Part shown: one piece after another, positions 57,301 to 64,000 of the stretch | Layout of the letters: each line of letters opens with the position of its first letter | How positions within the stretch are numbered: position 1 is the first letter of the stretch | Origin: Mesodorylaimus sp. YZB2_4 | Taxonomy: Eukaryota > Nematoda > Enoplea > Dorylaimida > Dorylaimidae | Direction: 5' to 3' | NCBI GenBank assembly: GCA_030248295.1 | Contig: JASANH010000220.1 | Location: 744,001-808,000, forward strand | Length of the DNA stretch: 64,000 bases | The notes under the pieces: model-generated | What the model saw: the letters and a program-made list of their open reading frames with translations, nothing else | The model's database searches: none | What the model was told of the DNA's origin: nothing | Made by a program: the position numbers and the translations under genes

Positions 57301-58118
57301 TTTAGCCGCAGTTAGATGGCCAAGAAGACAAGACGCGTGTTCTGTGTGATGTTATGCGAGATTGGGTTGGCTGGGCTTCCTCGGCGGCGTTTGTAAATAA
57401 ATTGTGATCAAATAAGATCAAAGAATAATCAAAGATCGCTAGCGATAAAAAGTGCAACAGGGCATCCCCTGCCTCAGCTGCTTCATTCAGGCAATGAAGA
57501 GATGGCAAACAGAGGCTGACAGTCTTGAGTTCTATTGAAGAAAGTTGGTCGCATAAAACGATGCTATCAGCAAGCTGGCTCCACAGCAGCTAAATTTTCT
57601 GTTCTACCGTAGTGTCGCTGGCTAGGCTAAACATAAAGGCTCATACCCTCCTATGACAGCTGCGACCTTACTACAACGAGTCCTCTCTGTTTCCAAACTA
57701 GGTTCAAGGCAACAGAGGGTCGCATTGCTTTACTCCAAAGCACGAATAAGGATGTTCATGCGAGTACTAGCCTTCGGTGTAAAACAGAAAGGATAAAATC
57801 CGACAGGAAATCGACCCCATGATCTTACGAATCGATTTTACAAAAGTGTCATGCATGCGTCGCCGAGGAAGCCCAGCCAACCTAGTCTCGCCCAGCATCT
57901 GGTCAGAGTACAGTTGCTGGGCTAACTTTGTGGGTGTCTGAGAACAGATTTTGTTTTGAAATTCATATTCGCTCGTCTTGAACCGTTCGACCTCGCGTAA
58001 GCTCCAAGAAAGACACCTACCATGATGTATTTCTGCCAAATCTGTTCTAAAGAACAGTGAGCACTGGAGTAACATATGAAGATACCATGGGCAAGGCTTT
58101 TAAGGAGGGGTGTAGGCG
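57301..58118. other. No gene seen
   Basis: Only short frames; a 102-codon minus-strand frame at 57767-58075 has no recognisable feature. Confidence 0.4.
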
Positions 58119-58978
58119 GCCGGTGTCCCGTCATAATGCGTCCTCATCATAAAGCGTCCGGCCGGACTCATTATGACGTCATAATGAGTCCGGAGGGACG
58201 CATTATGATTGGCCAGCGGTCATCATAATGCGTCCGAGGCAATCATATTGCGTCCGGGGTCAGTGTTGAGAACAAAGACCTGGACAAAGGCGCTTGATTT
58301 GTCGGCTGAGGTGTTTGTGTTGAATATTCTCAGTCCAATGGAGCTGTCCGAAAGGGATAAGATCGTTTCTTATTTGGCCGATGGAAAGTATCCAGAAGGA
58401 GCAACGGATAACGAAAAAAGAAACCTTCGCCGTAGTGCCAAAGCTTTCGTTTTGAAAAATGGACGAACACTTTATCATTTAAGAGAAGGTGGGTGTTTTG
58501 AAATTCCAGGTTTGGGTTTTGATGATTGAAATCAGCCAGAACAAAAGCCGATACCTGCAACAGCCCGCCGAGGACTACTTCCAAAAGACAAAGATGCGAG
58601 AGAATCACTCGTGGGGCTCAGATGTCGAGTTGCAAGTTGCTGCGGATCTATTGGAGACCGAAATTTGGTGTTACGGTCCACAGGTCAGTGGGTTTGCTTG
58701 GGTCCAGTTCAAGCCGAAGATTCGTTCGTCCGATGAAGCGATTTTTATTGTCAATCGTTTGCATCATTTCGTGCCTTTGTATTCATGGTGACTTTTGCTT
58801 TGTTTTGATGATATATGGTATGATATATGATGTTACGACAGTACATTCTACATTTGGATCGACTTAGTTGCTTTTGAGCCACCCGGACGCATTATGACAC
58901 CCTCGGACTCATTATGACGTCATAACGAGTCCGGCCGGACGCATTATGATGGCGGACGCATTATGTCATGACACCGGC
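58119..58978 (+). mobile_element. TIR element with integrase-like and OTU-like fragments
   Basis: The ends are inverted repeats of about 100 bp that start GCCGGTGTC and are built from CATAATGCGTCC and CATTATGACGTCATAATG units. Inside, 58316-58500 encodes MELSERDKIVSYLADGKYPE, then NEKRNLRRSAKAFVLKNGRT, then LYHLREGG, which parallels the N-terminal part of the 18 kb element (DKAKRALRQKA ... SGRVLYHLKDSGEG). In another frame, 58594-58791 encodes MRENHSWGSDVELQVAADLL and IWCYGP ... NRLHHFVPLYSW, which resembles the second half of an OTU cysteine protease including the catalytic His region. The DGxC nucleophile half is missing. The element is therefore a non-autonomous composite. Confidence 0.7.
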
Positions 58979-59693
58979 TTCGGATATGCAGTACTGCTTT
59001 TATACGCCACATCTCTCTCCTTCTTACAATTAGCCTAACCATGTATCATACTGGCACAATAAAGATGAAATTGTGAAAAAAGCACCGAGGAGTTAAAAAT
59101 GCCTGGTGGTGGGATGCAAATAAACAGGAAACCCCAGTCGATCTTTGTCGAACACAAGTGGGGAAAGTTGAGTGGATAGACGGGGCAGTTATCGGGTGGG
59201 CAGGGGACAGGACAGAGGGACCAGGGAATCCTAGCAGCCGCACATTCAAATACTCAAATTCGCTTTCTGCTTCAGTACCGCACCAGCTGTATGTTCCCAC
59301 AACTATCTTGTCTGTTTCTTGATACTCGTATCTTGCAATCGGGAATACCTTCCCTTCTCTCAGATCCATCTTGCACTGGAAAGAAAGTTGACCTTAGCAC
59401 TTCTTCCTTCCACAGCGCTCTCCACGTGTCTGTGATGCTCAGCATGTCATATGGCTGATAAAGACAGCCTTTTAGCTCATAGCGATTCTCTGCTCTGGGC
59501 TTTAAAAAGGAAGAAAGTCAGTCAGCCCATCCTCGCTTCGGTTTGGACAGAGTATACGTAAACGCATCCTGATACTACTGATGATCGACTGTTGGGCATA
59601 TGTGGCCTCTAAAGCCTTTTTTGCCATTACTTTATAAGCAAGATCATTTTTTTTTGAAGCGCATTTTGCAAATTATTGTGCGCGTGAGAAGTC

Positions 59694-60090
59694 GGCTAGC
59701 AATCAAACCTTCTAAGCAAGGCTGTACGGGGAACAGCACTCACAGCAGCGTCCCTCTGTGCCCCCCACTAGGAGCACCTCCACGCGAGGGCATCCTGGAC
59801 AGGGCACCGACTTCCTCGAACGATGGCGGGCGCGGGGGGGCGGGGGGAGGACTGTCGATTATCGACAGCCGAGTGTGTCTTCTCGTTTGACTTCCGTCTC
59901 TTCACTCGGAACACCTCGATGGCACCGGGTGAGTCATGGTTAGCGTGCATGGTGCAGCGGCCTGCATAGTCAGCGAGGGTTTGTGGCTCGCAAACCGACC
60001 TCAATCACTGGGGATCGAACCCGGGACGAGTCCAGCCACTCGTTCTCAAGCAATACAGAGCGAATGCCGAACCGCTGCACCACCGCTGCC
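59694..60090 (-). mobile_element. tRNA-derived SINE (family A) with target-site duplication
   Basis: Read on the minus strand from 60090: GGTGGTGCAGCGGTTCGGC (box A-like) and GGGTTCGATCCCCAG (box B), then the same body as the 7.2 and 27.9 kb copies. The 12 bp GCGTGAGAAGTC occurs directly on both sides, at 59682-59693 and 60091-60102, a clear target duplication. Confidence 0.85.
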
Positions 60091-60565
60091 GCGTGAGAAG
60101 TCTAACCTGCAAGGTTCCGTTTTTCCTTTCCTGCTGAGCAACAGCGTTTTTAGGAACAGTACTGAACCAATCGCCATCCTTTCAGACAATTGATTTCTCT
60201 TTTTCATGCCTTTCCTTAATGACTCAGCTTGAGTTGTTGCTATTCCTATTAGCCAGCGGCACTTTGTTGATCCTAGTCATGGGGCGCAAGATACAGCATG
60301 TCCGTACATGGCAAATGTAATTTGCTAATGAGGGAAGAAGAGAACGAGTTGGACAGGGTCACATCCTCACAGCTATCGGCTTGCGAAGTGGCAATGTTTT
60401 CATCCACATCTTACAGAACGCATCAGACAGTACAGTTGTCCACGGCATAAAGAACAGTGTGCAGGTTTGTTCAGATCAAAGATCAGATATAACCCTCGCT
60501 TTTTCGCCACAACATCGGGTGATGTTTGTTCGACGGAAGTGTTGCTATTCGGACGCAGACAAGCC

Positions 60566-61520
60566 TTATTTCTTCTGCCTGAACGTGCCCATAAGCGTTT
60601 CCATATCGGTCCTTCCCCCGCTTCCGCCGACGCTGGTCATGTGCGACCGCCGGAGTTCATCTGAGTTCTTCCTCAACCCGCTAGAAGCAACTCCTTTCGC
60701 CAGCGACTTCGATTTACTGCCCTCCGATCCTTTCGTGGTTGCTTTAGTCGGGGCCAGCAACATCGCTGATGGCGCTAGATTGGTCGACCTGGCACCGGGC
60801 GGAAACTGCTTACCATCAGCATTCATAGCTGGACACTCTCCAGGACTCATCGCATCGATTTGGCGGTTCGTGGAGACCTTTTCAGATCCGAACGGATGCT
60901 GTGTTTTTCCTGTCGAATCTTGGTCCTTTGATGGAGGTTCAGAGCTTGGCGTCTCACTTCCACCATCAGGGTGGTCGGAGAGGCTGAGACCGGGGGTGTT
61001 GGGTGGTCGCGTCTGCGAACCGATCGTTTTGCCGTCTTGCCTGGACGCTAAAAGGGAAAACTTCCTGTACGTAAAATATAAGTATGTAATGATAAGGCCT
61101 TGGAGATCATCCTGTTGAGAACTTACTTTTAGTGCTGGGATTTTCTTTGGACACATCCCCCTTGCGCGCATTCGACGGGGTCTCACCATCTGCAAGAAGT
61201 TACAAATGGTCATGTGCGAGTATCAGCAAAGGAACAATGGTCAGAGTAAACTTACTCTTCACGTTCGATGATTGCAATGGCGAATATTTCTTTCTTCTTT
61301 TGAGTTCTTGAGAGCTTCTCTTGCGACGTTCCTTTCGACGTCTCATCAAAACGAGCACGACGATTGCCAAAACTATGATGACCACAATGATGACGACGCA
61401 CACTATCATAATAATGAGCTGCGCTAGCTCATCTTGTGAATCAGACTCCGTCAAATTATTTTTGGCGCCATGACCCTTGGTGCTGTTCTCCGAGACGTTC
61501 ATTTCTGGCGTCGAAACCAT
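60566..61520 (-). CDS. Small single-pass membrane protein, unknown family
   Basis: Minus-strand exons 61256-61520, 61127-61189 and 60566-61047 keep phase and give 269 residues from the Met MVSTPEMNVSEN. The short N-terminal part has three N-glycosylation sequons (NVS, NST, NLT). One very hydrophobic helix follows (LIIMIVCVVIIVVIIVLAIV), then a stop-transfer MRRRKERRKR cluster, so a type III/I topology with a cytoplasmic tail is likely. The tail is Ser/Pro/Lys-rich and disordered. There is no cleavable signal peptide in this model. The open frame extends upstream to 61586 (CSGCGQCGGAYYQ), so the true start may be there or in an earlier exon. No family recognised. Confidence 0.55.
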
Positions 61521-61912
61521 CTGATAATAAGCGCCACCGCACTGACCGCAGCCGCTGCACACTAACGAATGACGCACCCACGTCACATTTTACACATCCC
61601 TAAAACTTCCGCTGGCGCACATCCCACCAGTGTAGTCCAGTGTGGTCCAGGGTCCGCATTACCAGAGGAAATGGCTGGTGGAGCTTTTGCACCTAAGTCC
61701 TTCGGGCCGAGTCGATTGCTGGAACATGAGTCTGACAAACAACGCTCCTAGCTGTCGGCTCCATGCTTTATGCAGAGGATCTATCTCCAGACGAGCCTTG
61801 CCCACTCTAACATCTTCCTCCGCTCTTTTGTCCGGCAGGTAGGACCTCTTGAAATCACCTAGCACATGTTTATGGTCACGTTCATATTTACCATATGACG
61901 AAGCACAGGTAT

Positions 61913-62320
61913 AGCCGCCTCGGTGATGTAGCGGTGCAAGGCGTGTGTCACAGTTTGCTTGGCAGAGCTGGAAACCGGTCGGCCCTGAATTCAACTCTGG
62001 CCGTCTGAGGACTTGGTCAAGTTCTCTCTGCCCCTTGCACGCCTGGTGGTGGGTTACTCACCCTTCATCCCTCCAGGAGAGGCCTTATGGGGGCTCTCGA
62101 ATCCGGCTCCGGCTCCCCCTCCCAGGGCACGGGCTGGGTATGGTCGCCCCACGGGGTAACCACCGACATCGCGAGGTTGCGACTAACACGCGCCCTTGCC
62201 CGGCACGCATCCCTGATGGACCTTAGTCGATGGCGAGATAGGGTCAAGCCCCCAAGCCCTCGGGTAAAGGGCCAAAAAATCGACCGTCCTGGACCGACCA
62301 GGATGGGTCAGAAAAAAATA
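61913..62320 (+). mobile_element. Second SINE type with 15 bp target-site duplication
   Basis: ACGAAGCACAGGTAT occurs at 61898-61912 and again at 62321-62335, flanking 408 bp that starts with a tRNA-like head (GATGTAGCGGTGCAAGGCG) and ends in an A-rich GAAAAAAATA tail. The body differs from family A, so this is a separate SINE family, or a very divergent one. Confidence 0.85.
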
Positions 62321-62715
62321 ACGAAGCACAGGTATGCCACTCAAGGGTGAATGAACACACGAAATGTTTTGCCAGGCCGCTAGGCGAACGCTCGCTGGTA
62401 CCCCAGCAGGCCTGGGGCCGGTCTGGTAGGTGATAATCCCTGTAGTGATTATATCGTAGTATTCGCAGCACCGTTCCAGAATGCTTGACCAACGTACCTC
62501 AGGCTACGAATGACTGTTGTCAGAGATCATACTAGTCCGATCTCTGACAAACAATGACTGGAGTATAAAACAATCAGTTCATTTAAAACGCTGCACTTCT
62601 TCGAGTCTATATCACATTTATTTAAGTCTGGCACCTGCTTGTATGAAACTGTAAAATTACCATGGATCGGACCGTTGAAATATGACATTATTATAGTACA
62701 TGTGCAATTGTCAGT

Positions 62716-63283
62716 TCAAGAGGCACGCCCGAAGTCCAGCATGAAGACCGATCGCAAGTCGTCCCTGTTCGAACCGATGACGAAGTTGGACGGTTTCACG
62801 TCCCGATGGACGTAGTCGTGTACAGGACGTGTCGTGTACAGTCGTGTAGGCTTTGCAAGGCGCTCGTCATCTGGTCAGCGATGCGGACGGCAGTGCCGAT
62901 GCTGAAGCGATCATCCGCCGTCTTCTTGCACAGTTCCATCACCGACGGTCCGAGCAGTTGCATGACTAGATAGTTCACTTCCGCCGTATGGCCGCAAGCC
63001 ACAAAACGGGGCTAAAAAATAGAGTTGTAATTACCCGCCTGCCACCACCGCTAAATCAGTCAATAGCAACCCTTATCCGAAAAATCCAAAAAGGCCAGCT
63101 TACCTGCAAGGCCCTTAAGACGGCTACTTCTATCCGCAGGAAAGTCATTTGCGAACTTCTGGCATCGGACTTAACGGCCACGAGTCGGTTCGACTGCATA
63201 TCTCGAGCCGCGCTGCATTGGGCAAAGGCGCCTTTGGCCAGTTGACGATCGATCCGCCATCGCCATTTGACCATGGTGCGCAT
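62716..63283 (-). pseudogene. Casein kinase 1 / TTBK-like kinase, frameshifted and truncated
   Basis: The first exon, 63104-63283, encodes the N-lobe: WRWRIDRQLAKGAFAQC (glycine loop, degenerate), LVAVKSDA (the VAIK Lys) and IEVAVLRALQ. After an intron, an exon starting near 63013 encodes RFVACGHTAEVNYLVMQLLG, SVMELCKK and MTSALQSLH. The frame is then lost in a short tandem duplication (about 62810-62850, TGTACACGAC and CGTCCTGTACACGAC). In the next frame the catalytic loop DYVHRDVKPSNFVIG and the metal-binding MLDFGRA follow, and a stop at 62716 ends the frame, so most of the C-lobe is absent. The blocks are those of tau-tubulin kinases and the wider CK1 group. A kinase from this copy is unlikely. 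Confidence 0.7.
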
Positions 63284-63340
63284 GGGCAGATCGGTCTACA
63301 GTATCTTCCGTCGTGCTTGCAGCGGGAGACGGTTGCGGTC

Positions 63341-64000
63341 GTGAGGGTGCTTCAGCCGCAGTCTGTGCCGCAAATGGACACCACAAAACACAGCGGTCGT
63401 GAGGGTGCTTCATGCGCGAAATATGACGTTTCCTATTGTCCGTCACTGCAGCGGCCATGATCACTCAGCGTCTCGCTTGAAGTTAGCCGACCACTCTCAA
63501 CCAACGCACAGCCAAGAATGGAAATGCTTGATTCAGTTGTCCTTCCTCACGTTGCTGATTAGGATGAGGTCGTGCAGACTAGATATGAACTAGTTATACT
63601 TCAAATTTATTTTCTCTAATCTGATACTTTATACTTTGCTCTGCATTCAGTACTGTTCCATTATGTCTTAACTATGTCGAGATCTTAGCGTCTTCACAAG
63701 GACAAAGCGGAAGGAAGTTAGAAAAGTTCATGACTCACTGAAAAGGGATAAGAGAGAATGACGCATCGGTGCCCCTAAGTAAATTCTGGAGAGAAGTCAA
63801 GCAGCATCATAATTAGCAGAGCAGCATCGATTGTGACCCCTAGCCGCAGTCTGTGCCGCAAATGGACGCCACAAAACACATCTTTCCAACAAAGCTTTCA
63901 CCAAACCAAAATTTTTGCTTCTTACAATAAAACCACGCACAAATCGACATCCAGTATCGTCCCAAACTTGCACTTCGTCGCCACTCCGACAACCCTGCTT
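63341..64000 (+). repeat. Uninterrupted copy of the repeat found split at 15.8/16.7 kb, plus a local duplication
   Basis: 63841-64000 reads GCCGCAAATGGACGCCACAA through ATCGTCCCAAACTTGCACTT to the end of the window, matching 15815-15912 joined to 16656-16745. GGTCGTGAGGGTGCTTCA is directly repeated at 63337-63354 and 63393-63410, with another piece of the same repeat between. I see no gene in 63284-64000. Confidence 0.65.

Noticed and set aside
59600..60193. Open frames of 96 and 85 codons on the plus strand
   Set aside because: They lie within or next to a SINE on the opposite strand with clear target duplications; not genes.
1..64000. CRISPR array, bacterial operon or prophage
   Set aside because: No regularly spaced direct repeats with unique spacers; genes are spliced and of animal type.

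Overview
The window is nuclear DNA of a multicellular animal. Genes are split by short GT-AG introns. They include metazoan families (a nuclear hormone receptor of the NR2E type, an AMPK gamma subunit, a synaptobrevin, a Y-box protein, STRIP, a SMYD methyltransferase), and the space between them holds tRNA-derived SINEs, a LINE tail and cut-and-paste element remnants. Gene density (about 17 genes or gene remnants in 64 kb) suggests a compact invertebrate genome. I cannot place the phylum. All exon models below come from reading frames, splice sites and phase bookkeeping by eye.

Layout. 0.2-3.3 kb (-): an unrecognised protein built from three tandem copies of a three-exon module. 4.0-11.0 kb (+): RNA polymerase II subunit RPB4, followed 145 bp later by STRIP. 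11.3-13.5 kb and 21.5-23.7 kb: a 2.2 kb inverted duplication, each arm carrying a complete 10-exon Y-box gene with its promoter. The 8 kb spacer holds a decayed gene, a LINE inserted into an older repeat, a C2H2 zinc-finger gene with an in-frame stop inside a finger, an integrase-derived TIR element and a small unknown gene. 24.1-26.8 kb (-): synaptobrevin with two interchangeable 79-nt SNARE exons and two possible last exons. 30.0-32.6 kb (+): AMPK gamma. 35.5-36.8 kb (+): nuclear receptor.

37.1-56.6 kb: a four-member family of three-exon genes I do not recognise (one copy on -, three in tandem on +), interrupted by a SMYD-type gene (43.3-45.1 kb, -), two hypothetical genes and copies of a dispersed repeat. 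58.1-59.0 kb: a second TIR element that shares its terminal sequence with the 18 kb element but carries an OTU-like fragment. 60.6-61.5 kb (-): a small single-pass membrane protein. 62.7-63.3 kb (-): a broken casein-kinase-1/TTBK-like kinase.

The most unusual items are the lineage-restricted gene family at 37-57 kb, the pair of integrase/OTU TIR elements, the inverted Y-box pair, the reading-frame-enforced alternative exons of synaptobrevin, and the nonsense codon inside a zinc finger.
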